Shown here one piece after another: positions 7,307 to 16,191 of a DNA stretch of 47,914 nt. Location: contig NZ_AMZN01000071.1 of NCBI RefSeq assembly GCF_000331535.1, positions 1 to 47,914 of the forward strand, given 5' to 3'. The stretch is from Fulvivirga imtechensis AK7. GTDB taxonomy: Bacteria > Bacteroidota > Bacteroidia > Cytophagales > Cyclobacteriaceae. Every line of letters begins with the position of its first letter. Within the stretch, counting starts at the first letter, position 1. A program made the translations under genes and the position numbers. Below the pieces are notes generated by a model. It saw only the letters and a program-made list of their open reading frames with translations. It was not told the DNA's origin and made no database searches.

Positions 7307-10183
7307 ATGCGTAAAGCAAAACTACTAACATTAGGATTTCTGCTCAGCCTGTCTTTAGCAAGTCATGCTCAAAAGGGAATCATACGAGGATCCGTTATTG
7401 ACAATACTTCCGGTGAGCCGTTAATTGGTGTAACAGTAATACTGAATGGTACTACCACCGGAGCAGCTACTGATTTTGACGGTAAGTTTGAAATAGCTAC
7501 TGAGCCGGGTACCTACACCTTACAGGTTTCTTTTATCTCCTACCAAAAATTATCCATTGAAGGAGTAAAAGTCATTGATGGCGAGGTTTCCGTTATTAAC
7601 AACATCCGCCTCAAGGAAGATGTAGAGGAGCTGGCAGAGGTCGTGATCACAGCAGAAGCCATAAAAACTACAGAAGAGGCGCTACTGACCGTGAAGAGGA
7701 AATCAGCCAATCTTTTGGATGGCATATCGTCTGCTAATTTCAGGAAAATTGGAGATTCTGATGCTGGTGAAGCGGTGAAGCGTGTACCTGGCGTTTCCAT
7801 TGAAGGCGGTAAATATGTATATGTACGGGGTTTAGGTGACAGGTACACAAAATCAACGCTGAACGGAGTAGATATTCCGGGCCTCGACCCTGACCGGAAC
7901 ACCATTCAGATGGATCTGTTTCCCACCAACCTGATCGATGATATTATTGTACTTAAGTCTTTTACAGCAGATCTGCCTGCCGATTTTACCGGTGGTATAG
8001 TGAATATAGACACTAAAGATTTCCCGGAAGAAAAAACCTTTAGTGTCTCTGCCAGCCTCGGATATAATCCGAATATGCATTTCAACAGCAACTATCTAAC
8101 CTATAAAGGCGGGTCTACGGATTTCCTTGGCTTTGACGATGGCACTCGTGATATACCGACCGGTAGAAGTCAGGATATCCCCTTGTATACGGATGTTGTC
8201 GGCAGACCTAACAGTGAAGCTGGTCAGCGTTATATGAATATTTTGCAGGGCTTTAACCCTACCCTGGCCGCTATGAGAGATAGGAGTTTAATGAATTTTG
8301 GATTAGGGGTGAACCTGGGAAATCAGATCACCAAATCCAAAAATACTTATGGATACAACTTTGCTCTGGTCTACCGAAACGATACTGAGTATTACGAAGG
8401 AGCAGAATATGGCCGATTTGGAAAAAATGATCCTGAGATCCTTGAGTTGGATTCCAGAGAATATCAGAAAGGTGATTTTGGCGTTAACAGTGTTTCGTTG
8501 AGTGGTATTGCCGGGCTTGCACTTAAAAGAGAGAGGGCCAAGTATAAGCTGAACGTGCTGCACTCCCAAAACGGAGAATCGAAGGCAGGAATATTCGACT
8601 ATAGAAATACCGACCTTGGCGCGGTGTTTGACGCCATCCAGCACAACCTCGAATATAGTGAGCGCTCACTTACCAATGTATTGGTCAATGGTGTTCACTA
8701 CAACCGTGATGCAAGCTGGGAGGTAGAATGGAAAATATCTCCTACCAGATCACGTATTGAGGACCCTGATATCAGGTACACCCGATTCAGAGTGGATGGC
8801 AGTAATGTTTCCATCGGCACTGAATCTGGTTACCCGGAGCGTATCTGGAGATTTTTGGAGGAAGACAATCTGGCCGGGAAATTAGATATTTCAAAGAAAT
8901 ATAAATTTAAAGGTGAATCAGCCAAGGTGATATTTGGTGGAGGATATACCTACAAACAAAGAAATTATGAGATCCAGAATTTCCAGATCATACCACAGGG
9001 AATAGCGTTAAGTGGAGACCCCAATGAAATATTTGTTGAAGAAAACCTGTGGCCAAGTAATGATAGTGGTACACGAGGAACAAGATATGAGCCTCTGTTC
9101 ATGCCCAACAATACCAATAAATATGATGCTGATATGATCAACTCATCGGTATACGTATCCAACGAGTTTAGTCCACTGAAAAGATTTAAAGCAATTTTAG
9201 GCATAAGAGCCGAAAGCTATACGCAGCACTATACAGGTCAAAACCAACAAGGGCTGGCGGTTGATCGTGAAGAGGTGTTGGATGATCTTGATCTTTTCCC
9301 CTCGCTGAATTTGATCTACGCTCTTAGTGAAAAGCAAAATCTGCGTTTCTCTTATTCAAGAACTATTGCCAGACCATCATTTAAAGAAGCTTCATACGCA
9401 GAGATCCTTGATCCTTTAACGGGAAGGACTTTTATAGGAGGCTTTTTCCAGGATGTGAATTCCTCCGGAGAAGTTATATGGGACGGAAACCTAACCGCCA
9501 CAAGGATCGATAACTTCGACCTCAGGTGGGAGGTGTTTCAGAAAAGAGGCCAAATGATTTCGTTAAGTGCATTTTATAAAGCATTTGACCGCCCTATAGA
9601 GATCGTACAATATGTTCAGGCCCCTAATAACTTCCAGGCAAGGAATGTGGGCGATGGTCAGGTAATGGGTATAGAGGTAGAAGTGAGACAAAGTCTGGCT
9701 TTGCTGACTCCCAAACTCGAAAACCTGTCTGTAACGGGTAATGTTACCTTTACCGAATCAAAGATTGACATGACGGCTACCGAGTATAATTCCAGGGTAA
9801 GAAATGCTCGCGAAGGAGAGACCATCAATAATGTCAGGAGCATGGCAGGGCAGGCCCCTTATATAATTAATGCCGGACTGTCATATGCAGGTATTTCGAA
9901 TGGCATTGAAGCAGGCCTCTACTACAATGTGCAGGGTGAAACCCTACAGTTTGTAGGGATAGCTGATAAGCCGGATGTTTACAGCGTTCCTTTCCATAGC
10001 TTGAATTTTAACGCCAATAAGATAGTCGGGGCTGAAGAGAAAATGAGGATAGGTGTAAAAGTGAGTAATATTTTAGGGGACAAGAAAGAGTCGGTATTTC
10101 AGTCATTCGGTGCCAAAGACCAATTGTTTGACAGAATTGCCCCGGGGACAAGCTTTAGTGTAAGCCTGGGATACAACTTTTAA
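7307..10183 (+). CDS. TonB-dependent receptor with carboxypeptidase-regulatory-like N-domain
   Basis: A 958-residue outer-membrane transporter. It has a signal peptide ending SHAQ (about residue 21), then a carboxypeptidase D regulatory-like domain (GIIRGSVIDNTSGEPLIGV, about 24-110). A plug domain follows (GEAVKRVPGVSIEGGKYVYV, RGLGDRYTKSTLNGV), and then a beta-barrel ending in the typical aromatic terminus SVSLGYNF. It imports a ligand using TonB energy. The sequence belongs to the non-SusC type (no SusD follows). The lipoprotein just upstream is its probable surface partner. Substrate cannot be told from sequence. Confidence 0.93.
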   Translation: MRKAKLLTLGFLLSLSLASHAQKGIIRGSVIDNTSGEPLIGVTVILNGTTTGAATDFDGKFEIATEPGTYTLQVSFISYQKLSIEGVKVIDGEVSVINNIRLKEDVEELAEVVITAEAIKTTEEALLTVKRKSANLLDGISSANFRKIGDSDAGEAVKRVPGVSIEGGKYVYVRGLGDRYTKSTLNGVDIPGLDPDRNTIQMDLFPTNLIDDIIVLKSFTADLPADFTGGIVNIDTKDFPEEKTFSVSASLGYNPNMHFNSNYLTYKGGSTDFLGFDDGTRDIPTGRSQDIPLYTDVVGRPNSEAGQRYMNILQGFNPTLAAMRDRSLMNFGLGVNLGNQITKSKNTYGYNFALVYRNDTEYYEGAEYGRFGKNDPEILELDSREYQKGDFGVNSVSLSGIAGLALKRERAKYKLNVLHSQNGESKAGIFDYRNTDLGAVFDAIQHNLEYSERSLTNVLVNGVHYNRDASWEVEWKISPTRSRIEDPDIRYTRFRVDGSNVSIGTESGYPERIWRFLEEDNLAGKLDISKKYKFKGESAKVIFGGGYTYKQRNYEIQNFQIIPQGIALSGDPNEIFVEENLWPSNDSGTRGTRYEPLFMPNNTNKYDADMINSSVYVSNEFSPLKRFKAILGIRAESYTQHYTGQNQQGLAVDREEVLDDLDLFPSLNLIYALSEKQNLRFSYSRTIARPSFKEASYAEILDPLTGRTFIGGFFQDVNSSGEVIWDGNLTATRIDNFDLRWEVFQKRGQMISLSAFYKAFDRPIEIVQYVQAPNNFQARNVGDGQVMGIEVEVRQSLALLTPKLENLSVTGNVTFTESKIDMTATEYNSRVRNAREGETINNVRSMAGQAPYIINAGLSYAGISNGIEAGLYYNVQGETLQFVGIADKPDVYSVPFHSLNFNANKIVGAEEKMRIGVKVSNILGDKKESVFQSFGAKDQLFDRIAPGTSFSVSLGYNF

Positions 10184-10206
10184 AAAGAACGGGTAGAAAT
10201 ACATCA

Positions 10207-10312
10207 GGCTGTCTAAAAAGCCCTTTGTCATTCAAAAAGTGGATTTGGAATTCCAAGTGGGATTTCTTAAACAAACTCAGAATGATGTCAGAGGAGGACT
10301 TTTTAGACAGCC
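10207..10312. terminator. Long hairpin between convergent genes
   Basis: Arms GGCTGTCTAAAAAG (10207-10220) and CTTTTTAGACAGCC (10299-10312) are fully complementary over 14 bases. Inner parts are also partly complementary (GTCATTC with GAATGAT-like sequence). It sits between a plus-strand and a minus-strand gene that converge, so it can serve both as terminator. It resembles the hairpin at 7097-7194. Confidence 0.65.
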
Positions 10313-10373
10313 CCTTAAAAGGGAGATATCTGCCATGGCTATTGTTAACCGTTGGTCTTACTTTGGTGTGAAT

Positions 10374-11276
10374 TCAATAACCAGAAACCAAAGCTGGTTG
10401 CAACTTCAGAATATTATTTACCCTTGCCAGTTGCTCTTTTTTATCTTCAATATTCATGGCATCGGCCAATAAGGCCCGGGCTATCACAGCTCCAAATTCA
10501 ATTACCCTTTCCGAATTATAAAAGAGAATAGTTTTTTCCAGGTTGTCTACCGCTTCTTTTAATAGCTGTTCATTATAGGCTGCTACAGCCGCATTGTAAT
10601 AATGCAACCCGACAATATGGCTCAGGCCTACTTCGTTGTTGATCTTGGACACATACTCATAGGTGTTTTTATTGCTGGCAGTCAACCTGTAGTTACCGGC
10701 ATCATATTCACTCAGCCGTTTTTCAATTTCTTTAGAGTCGTTGATAAACCCATTGAGCGGATCGGTAGATTCGAATAACACCACCCTGTCTTCGATGTCG
10801 ATCTGCAGATAGATGTGGTAGTTAGTTTCTACTACCAGATAGCCTATGTCCAGGGCGTCCAGCATCAAGGCATATAATGCAGATGCGGAAAGACAGTCGT
10901 ACTCTCCATTAGTAAAGACGGAACGGAGTGTTGAAAAGGAATTATATTTTTTTAGGAACTTCTGATGTGTTTTGTAAAACAGATGTGATAGAAAGCGCTG
11001 ATCATTGTCATATTTCCCCTTTTTCTTAGCGAGTACAGCAATGAACTCGTTAAAAACCTCTCTGTATTTGTCTATTTCTTCTTTAACAACGGCCTTATCA
11101 GTGATTAGTTGCAACGTAAGCATATCTACTGATTGATCCTCCAGGTAGCTTTGAATTACCTCTTGTTCGAAAGCAGAATGATATTGCAATTTGGCAACAG
11201 TGATGTTTTGGGCATGAAGTACTACCGAATTAAAAAGTGTTGAAATAATCAAAAAAATAATACCCCGCTTCTTCAT
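10374..11276 (-). CDS. Secreted transglutaminase-like (Cys-His-Asp) protein
   Basis: A 300-residue protein with a signal peptide ending HAQ (residue 23), hence periplasmic or secreted. The segment GEYDCLSASALYALMLDALDIG places Cys128 at the head of a helix. His154 (NYHIYLQI) and Asp172 (FESTDP) follow at the spacing of the transglutaminase/papain-like fold, nearest to the SirB1/transglut-core type. The C-terminal 100 residues are helical, with a TPR-like feel (HYYNAAVAAYNEQLLKEAVDNL). The role could be a peptidase, an amidase, or a non-catalytic version. No partner gene is adjacent. Its end lies about 60 bases from the bidirectional hairpin. Confidence 0.65.
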   Translation of the reverse strand: MKKRGIIFLIISTLFNSVVLHAQNITVAKLQYHSAFEQEVIQSYLEDQSVDMLTLQLITDKAVVKEEIDKYREVFNEFIAVLAKKKGKYDNDQRFLSHLFYKTHQKFLKKYNSFSTLRSVFTNGEYDCLSASALYALMLDALDIGYLVVETNYHIYLQIDIEDRVVLFESTDPLNGFINDSKEIEKRLSEYDAGNYRLTASNKNTYEYVSKINNEVGLSHIVGLHYYNAAVAAYNEQLLKEAVDNLEKTILFYNSERVIEFGAVIARALLADAMNIEDKKEQLARVNNILKLQPALVSGY

Positions 11277-11731
11277 GATCTTCCTTTCTTAACAATCTCT
11301 TAACATTAAGATAATATAAACGCTCCATATTAACAAGATTGCTAACGTTAAGTTAATGTTAGTTGGATGTAAAACGCTCGGTCCTGTTCCGAAAGCTTTA
11401 ATAGTCGGCAAAAGCAGTTGACAAAAAAGTCATGAGTACTGAGTCGTGAGCATTGAGTAGAGGAACGCTAATATGAACTACGAAATGAGATATTTTTAGT
11501 GTGTATATTGTTAAGTTAAATTAGTGGCTTTAGGAAAACGTCAATGTCAAGCTCGCCTTTGTGCAGCCGCTTCGGCAGAGCAAGGGCTTGCGAAGTCCCA
11601 AAAAGCGGCGTACCTTGGGAATGAGCAAATTTTGGTTAATTGTTAGCTCCCGGCAACAAAAGGTAACTATTTTTTTTTCTGTACGTTTTGATAATGTTAC
11701 TGAGCTCATTTTCTCATCACAAATTCCTGAA
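11277..11731. other. Gene-free segment with repeat copy
   Basis: Holds the second copy of the MITE-like element (11520-11634) and unremarkable AT-rich DNA. The reading frame of the downstream epimerase is open back to 11561, but that part is repeat sequence and not coding. Confidence 0.45.
11520..11634 (+). repeat. MITE-like element, copy 2 (right end missing)
   Basis: Begins TTAGTGGCTTTAGGAAAACG with GTCAAGCTCGCC just inside. It continues with GCCGCTTCGG and AAAAAGCGG in the same order as the copy at 3903-4087, and matches it until GAATGAGCA at about 11626. The right terminal segment is not recognisable. Confidence 0.5.
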
Positions 11732-12643
11732 ATGCCACCAAAACGAGTATTAATTACCGGAGGCACAGGCCTCATAGGTTCCCGGCTCACCGAGCTTCTT
11801 CTGGAAAAAAATTATGAAGTCAGGTATTTAAGCCGCTCACCGGGTAAGGTGAATAATGTGGAAGCGTTTGAGTGGGATGTAAAAAAGCAAACAATGGATA
11901 CCAGCGCCATTGCGGGTGTAACGGGCATAATCAATTTGGCCGGTGCAGGTGTGGCTGATAAACGGTGGAACCAGGACCGAAAGAAATTGATTATGGCCAG
12001 CAGAACGCGTTCTACGGCCTTACTAAAGGACACATTGCGGGATATCCCCAACCAGGTGAAAGTGGTGGTTTCCGCTTCGGGGATCAACTACTATGGCTAT
12101 GATACCGGAGGCGTGGTTAAGAAAGAGGCCAGCCGCTTTGGCGATGATTTTCTGGCAACAGTTACCAAAGCATGGGAAGCAGAGGCGGATCTTATTGCTG
12201 ATCTGGACATAAGAGTGGTCAAAATGCGAATAGGGATGGTATTAAGTAGGGATGGAGGTGCCTTGGATAAAATGAAAATGCCCATAAAGTACGGTTTGGG
12301 AGCACCCCTTGGATCCGGTGATCAGTATGTGAGCTGGGTGCATATTGATGACCTTTGCAGAATGTTTATATATGCGATTGAGAATGAAAATATTTCAGGA
12401 GCTTACAACGCTGTTACTCCTTATCCTGTTACTAATAAACAGCTTACCAAAGAGATAGGGAAAGCACTGGGTAAACCGGTTTTTTTACCCAAAGTACCTG
12501 CTTTTGCACTTAAGCTGGCACTCGGAGAAATGGCTTCCATGGTACTTGGTGGTGTGAGGGCCTCACCGGAAAAGATCATGACCGAGGGTTTTGAATTCAA
12601 ATACCCCGGATTAAAAGAGGCCCTTAGCGATCTTTTTGCATAA
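11732..12643 (+). CDS. TIGR01777-type NAD(P)-dependent epimerase (SDR)
   Basis: Extended short-chain dehydrogenase/reductase of 303 residues. The nucleotide-binding motif GGTGLIG is at 10-16, placed as in family members. This supports the ATG at 11732 over upstream frame extension through the repeat. Further family features are IINLAGAGVADKRW, SASGINYYG (the Ser and Tyr region) and the C-terminal GGVRASPEKIMTEGFEFKYP, typical of the YfcH/SDR39U1 group. Cytoplasmic; the substrate of this group is not established. A weak hairpin at 12707-12729 follows. Confidence 0.9.
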   Translation: MPPKRVLITGGTGLIGSRLTELLLEKNYEVRYLSRSPGKVNNVEAFEWDVKKQTMDTSAIAGVTGIINLAGAGVADKRWNQDRKKLIMASRTRSTALLKDTLRDIPNQVKVVVSASGINYYGYDTGGVVKKEASRFGDDFLATVTKAWEAEADLIADLDIRVVKMRIGMVLSRDGGALDKMKMPIKYGLGAPLGSGDQYVSWVHIDDLCRMFIYAIENENISGAYNAVTPYPVTNKQLTKEIGKALGKPVFLPKVPAFALKLALGEMASMVLGGVRASPEKIMTEGFEFKYPGLKEALSDLFA

Positions 12644-12706
12644 ATAATGATGCGAAACTATTTTTTACTCAACTGATATTTTTTAAGTTTATCGGCTGCT
12701 TGAAAA

Positions 12707-12729
12707 AAACCACGGAATAACTGTGGTTT
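12707..12729 (+). terminator. Weak terminator-like hairpin
   Basis: AAACCAC and GTGGTTT arms with a nine-base loop, preceded by an A run and followed by CGTTGTTT, about 65 bases after the epimerase stop. Confidence 0.45.
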
Positions 12730-12771
12730 CGTTGTTTCTAATATACCCGGCAGAAAGGATAAGGGCAGTAA

Positions 12772-13560
12772 ATGGGTAAAGCAAATAAAGAAAATAAAAG
12801 TATGGAAGAGAAAAAGACAAAGCTTGATAATATAAAGAATATGAATGATCTGACGGAAGAGGAGAAGAAGATAGTACAGGCTTTTGAGGAAAAAGATTGG
12901 AATGAGATCAAAAGCTACGACTCGTGGGTGATATTTAAAGTAATGTCGGAGTTTGTAGAAGGATTTGAAAAACTTGCCAAAATAGGTCCATGTGTTACCA
13001 TATTCGGATCAGCTCGGACCCCCCCTGAGCATAAGTATTATAAAATGGCAGAAGAAATTGCTGCTAAGCTTGTGCGACATGGCTATGGGGTAATCTCTGG
13101 CGGTGGACCGGGTATAATGGAGGCAGCCAACAAGGGAGCTAAGTCGGAGGGAGGAAAATCCGTAGGATTAAATATCATACTTCCTTTTGAGCAAAAGGGC
13201 AATGATTTTATAGATGCTGATAAGCTTATCACGTTTGATTATTTCTTCGTGCGCAAGGTGATGTTTGTGAAATATTCTCAAGGGTTTATTGTGATGCCCG
13301 GTGGTTTTGGTACCCTTGACGAACTTTTTGAAGCGCTTACACTTATTCAAACCAAGAAAATTGGGAAATTCCCCATCGTTCTGGTGGGCAAAGAATACTG
13401 GGGTGGTCTTATTGATTGGATCAAAACTACAATGCTGCAGGCGTGCAACAATGTGCATGAAGAAGACCTGAAACTTTTCAAAGTGGTGGAAACTGAGGCG
13501 GAAGCTGTGGAAGCAATAGATGACTTCTACTCTAAATACCTGTTGTCTCCGAACTTCTAA
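12772..13560 (+). CDS. LOG-family nucleotide 5'-monophosphate phosphoribohydrolase
   Basis: A 262-residue protein of the LOG/TIGR00730 family, often mis-annotated as lysine decarboxylase. SGGGPGIMEAANKG (109-122) and PGGFGTLDE (176-184) are the family's diagnostic motifs. The family cleaves ribose-5-phosphate from cytokinin-type or other nucleoside monophosphates. The N-terminal 40 residues are highly charged and extend the usual length; the ATG at 12802 (MEEKK) is an alternative start. Cytoplasmic. In bacteria the natural substrate is usually unclear. A heptamer array begins nine bases after the stop. Confidence 0.9.
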   Translation: MGKANKENKSMEEKKTKLDNIKNMNDLTEEEKKIVQAFEEKDWNEIKSYDSWVIFKVMSEFVEGFEKLAKIGPCVTIFGSARTPPEHKYYKMAEEIAAKLVRHGYGVISGGGPGIMEAANKGAKSEGGKSVGLNIILPFEQKGNDFIDADKLITFDYFFVRKVMFVKYSQGFIVMPGGFGTLDELFEALTLIQTKKIGKFPIVLVGKEYWGGLIDWIKTTMLQACNNVHEEDLKLFKVVETEAEAVEAIDDFYSKYLLSPNF

Positions 13561-13889
13561 TGTTAGATATGAGATATGAGATATGAGACGTGAGATATGA
13601 GACGTGAGATATGAGACGTGAGATGTGAGAGGAAGTCGGGTAGCTGGTGAAAGAGCCATACATGCCGCTCTCCTCTCATGCTGTTGAGTTGAGACGGGGC
13701 GGATGTATATATCTCATGCATTGTCAGGCACTTTGCTTCAAACACCAAAAGCTCCCACTATTGCTTTCGTTTCCATTTTTGGGAAATTAGAACTTATGAA
13801 ATATTTTGTTTCCGCTAACCGGAGCATATGGAACTATTTTTGTGAGAGATTGATTACTGGATCTGAACCTCTTTAAATTTTTTCGACCT
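13561..13889. other. Gene-free segment beginning with a heptamer array
   Basis: Apart from the array at 13569-13631 nothing coding or clearly regulatory was recognised. Confidence 0.4.
13569..13631. repeat. Heptamer array, unit RTGAGAY
   Basis: Nine consecutive 7-base units, alternating mainly between ATGAGAT/ATGAGAC and GTGAGAT, end to end without spacers. It starts almost directly after the LOG gene stop codon. Confidence 0.85.
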
Positions 13890-14858
13890 ATGAAGTATTT
13901 TCCCCACGCCCTGTCACTACTATCTTTTGTTGTAATTTGTGCCTATATAAAATTTGATAATGACCGTTCGCAAAAAGCTCAACGGGAGATACATCAGCCT
14001 GCTCAAGAAGAGCAATATGCTTTTTACAAAGTGGATAATCCACCTGCTGGTGAATACGCGGGATATCTGAATGCAGTCTCCCTGGAGCTGCCAAACGAAC
14101 TTTATTTTGCAGGAGAGCGTGTACCTCTGGAAATTCCTGATGTTAGGGAAAGGCTGGACCGTGAGTTGCACATCAATACCTACTGGCACAGTAGTACTAT
14201 CTTTTTGATCAAAAGGGCGCATCAATGGCTACCGCAAATTGAGGAAATACTGTCAAAACATGGGGTGCCCGATGATTTTAAGTACTTGACCGCTATTGAA
14301 GGGGGATTTGTAAATGCTGTTTCTCCGGCTAATGCCGTGGGTTTTTGGCAAATATTGGAATCGGCCGGTGAGGAAAATGGATTGGAGATCACCAAAGAGG
14401 TGGATGAAAGGTATGATCCGTTGAAAGCGACCGAAGCAGCTTGTAAGTACCTGAAGAAAGCTCACGCTAAATTTGGTAACTGGACCAACGCTGCGGCTTC
14501 GTACAACCGGGGCATGGGTGGCTTGCAAAGAGCTCTCGACAACCAAAAGGTGGATTCCTACTATGACCTGATGCTTAATGAAGAGACCTCAAGATATGTA
14601 TTCAGAATTCTGGCTATCAAAGAAATTATTGAGCACCCGAAAAGATACGGTTTTAATATAGATAAAAGACACCTTTATGAGCCTGAAGAGTTGAGATATG
14701 TTGAGGTGGATAGGGATATCAAAGATCTGGTGTCATTTGCTAAGGCGCAGGGGATCAATTATAAACTATTGAAGAGACACAACCCCTGGCTGAGAGATGA
14801 CCACCTGGATGTGAAGAGAAACAAGACCTACAAGATCGCCATTCCAATGGCACCGTAA
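13890..14858 (+). CDS. Lytic transglycosylase (SLT/MltD-like)
   Basis: Murein lytic transglycosylase of 322 residues with an N-terminal hydrophobic segment (SLLSFVVICAYI), either signal peptide or anchor, so it acts on peptidoglycan in the periplasm. The catalytic Glu is Glu137 in YLTAIEGGF. It is followed by SPANAVGFWQILESAGEENGL and the YNRG element (AAASYNRGMGGL) of the goose-lysozyme-like fold. The last 60 residues (YVEVDRDIKDLVSFAKAQG to KTYKIAIP) resemble a degenerate LysM repeat. The gene is alone and converges with the holin-like gene. Confidence 0.88.
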   Translation: MKYFPHALSLLSFVVICAYIKFDNDRSQKAQREIHQPAQEEQYAFYKVDNPPAGEYAGYLNAVSLELPNELYFAGERVPLEIPDVRERLDRELHINTYWHSSTIFLIKRAHQWLPQIEEILSKHGVPDDFKYLTAIEGGFVNAVSPANAVGFWQILESAGEENGLEITKEVDERYDPLKATEAACKYLKKAHAKFGNWTNAAASYNRGMGGLQRALDNQKVDSYYDLMLNEETSRYVFRILAIKEIIEHPKRYGFNIDKRHLYEPEELRYVEVDRDIKDLVSFAKAQGINYKLLKRHNPWLRDDHLDVKRNKTYKIAIPMAP

Positions 14859-15121
14859 AATTGAAAAAATAAGTTCTCATTGAGGAAATGGTTGAAGTGA
14901 CCCGCCAATAGGCGGTCATCCTATCCCGAATGCTTTAAAGCTTTCGGGAGAAGGATTTTCCTAAGTTGTGAATAGTACTCTTGAACTTATTAAGATTCTT
15001 CACTCTTCCTTAAAGAGGTTTTTTCGATGTTTTCTGATATGCATAGGAGAAGGGATCAAAATCCCAAAATACAGGTTGACCCGCAGAATGTTAAGTCTAT
15101 CTCCGGGCTCTGCTCCGGCTT
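14859..15121. other. Convergent intergenic region with hairpins and a dispersed repeat
   Basis: Two hairpins, near 14899-14917 (GACCCGCC with GGCGGTC) and 14925-14948 (CCCGAA with TTCGGG), could terminate the lytic transglycosylase transcript. A 37-base repeat at 14960-14996 recurs at 33325-33361. Confidence 0.45.
14960..14996 (+). repeat. 37-bp dispersed repeat, copy A
   Basis: Begins CCTAAGTTGTGAATAGTAC and ends TAAGAT. The copy at 33325-33361 differs at two positions only. Both lie in non-coding DNA. Confidence 0.7.
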
Positions 15122-15466
15122 CTACGCCCTGTAGATACCTTTTACAAAATAATCGGCATACTGGCGAGCTTTTCGGGCCAGGTAGTCCTTTTTTCTGATC
15201 AGAAAGAGAATGCCAAACAATAGCAGATAAATGCCTCCTACAATGAAATAACCCCATACCGCTGTTTCCAGCCATACGTTGAATAGCACGGCCAGACCAA
15301 TGCTGACAAATAGTGTAAAGAAGAACATCAGGATACCCAACGCGGCATAGACGATCACCTGAGATACCTTCTCGGCAATCTCTTCGCGGATATGCTCCTT
15401 GGCATCGGCTATCCTATGTTCTACGTAGTTGATAGGTTTACGAATTAAACTTGTCAGAATTGACAT
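15122..15466 (-). CDS. Two-TM holin-superfamily-like membrane protein
   Basis: A 114-residue protein with an amphipathic, charged N-terminus (residues 1-35) and two hydrophobic segments (about 38-62 and 70-92, ending LFGILFLI). A basic tail follows. This is the layout of the Holin-X (PF07332)/YqjE group. It is the last gene of a three-gene minus-strand cluster, separated from the YtxH gene by seven bases. The group is often linked to envelope stress; no direct evidence on function. Confidence 0.7.
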   Translation of the reverse strand: MSILTSLIRKPINYVEHRIADAKEHIREEIAEKVSQVIVYAALGILMFFFTLFVSIGLAVLFNVWLETAVWGYFIVGGIYLLLFGILFLIRKKDYLARKARQYADYFVKGIYRA

Positions 15467-15473
15467 ATTTTCT

Positions 15474-15683
15474 TCAATTGTTTTTAACTGCCTGAGATTC
15501 GTTTTTGGCAGATTTCAATGCCTCATTGCTAAACTCCATCAGGTCGTTGGCGGCATCTTTCACCGCCCCTTCTATTTTTTTATAAGTTACACTCCCCTTA
15601 TCCGGAGCTATTAGCAATCCTAAAATAGTACCCACCCCTAATCCGGTGGCTAGTCCTGCGAGAAATTTTGCATTATCGTTCAT
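15474..15683 (-). CDS. YtxH-domain small membrane protein
   Basis: A 69-residue protein with one glycine-rich hydrophobic segment (FLAGLATGLGVGTILGLLIAP) followed by a charged amphipathic helix, the signature of the YtxH (PF12732) family found in general-stress genes. It lies between the YkvA-like gene (28 bases upstream) and the holin-like gene. Confidence 0.82.
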   Translation of the reverse strand: MNDNAKFLAGLATGLGVGTILGLLIAPDKGSVTYKKIEGAVKDAANDLMEFSNEALKSAKNESQAVKNN

Positions 15684-15711
15684 AATTGAAATTATTTTTA
15701 GTTAGTATTTA

Positions 15712-16191
15712 TCAATCAATAGTAATGGCCGTTGCCGATTCCCAGTTTTCATAATCTTCAAGCTCATCGTTAATTCCATTATACACCCATACAATTACAG
15801 CCAGGTCGTCAGCCAGACCCAGCAGGGGTATGAAGTCAGGTATAAAATCGAGCACCCAAACGAAATAGAGCAGTCCCCCTGCTATACGTATGATGGCCGT
15901 TGTGGGTATTTTTCGATACTCACCATTGTAATACGCTCTAAGCAGCCGCATAAGGATTTGAGTCTTCTCCTGGAAGTCTTGTCGCAGCCGCTTTCTATTG
16001 CTTTCTTCTTTGAGCTTTTCAAAAGCATGCTCCAGGAGCCTGAAAATTTTACTTTTGCTGTAGGCCAGTTTCTCAGCTACTTTCATAGCTATAGCAAATG
16101 CTTTGGATTCCAGCACAGCACCAACAGCCGATCCTGTCGACCTGCCATTCGTGGCTCCATTGGAATTATCAGTAGTAGTGTTAGTTGCCAT
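15712..16191 (-). CDS. YkvA-family (DUF1232) membrane protein
   Basis: A 159-residue protein. The N-terminal 25 residues are a Thr/Asn/Gly-rich linker. The DUF1232 core (IPTTAIIRIAGGLLYFVWVLDFIPDFIPLLG is the hydrophobic heart, about 90-125) ends with ADDLAVIVW, and acidic residues follow. The family is small and membrane-associated with unknown function. First gene of a three-gene minus-strand operon with YtxH and a holin-like protein, an arrangement that suggests an envelope or stress role. Confidence 0.85.
   Translation of the reverse strand: MATNTTTDNSNGATNGRSTGSAVGAVLESKAFAIAMKVAEKLAYSKSKIFRLLEHAFEKLKEESNRKRLRQDFQEKTQILMRLLRAYYNGEYRKIPTTAIIRIAGGLLYFVWVLDFIPDFIPLLGLADDLAVIVWVYNGINDELEDYENWESATAITID

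Noticed and set aside
10239-10472. Plus-strand frame of 77 codons after the TonB receptor
   Set aside because: It is made of the long hairpin and the antisense of the transglutaminase-like gene.
11561-11731. N-terminal extension of the SDR epimerase
   Set aside because: The family starts right at the GGTGLIG region; the upstream part is repeat sequence.
13569-13631. Possible CRISPR array
   Set aside because: Units are seven bases long and directly adjacent, with no spacers and no cas genes nearby.
14968-15198. Plus-strand frame of 76 codons
   Set aside because: It overlaps a dispersed repeat and the 3' part of the holin-like gene on the other strand, with no family resemblance.
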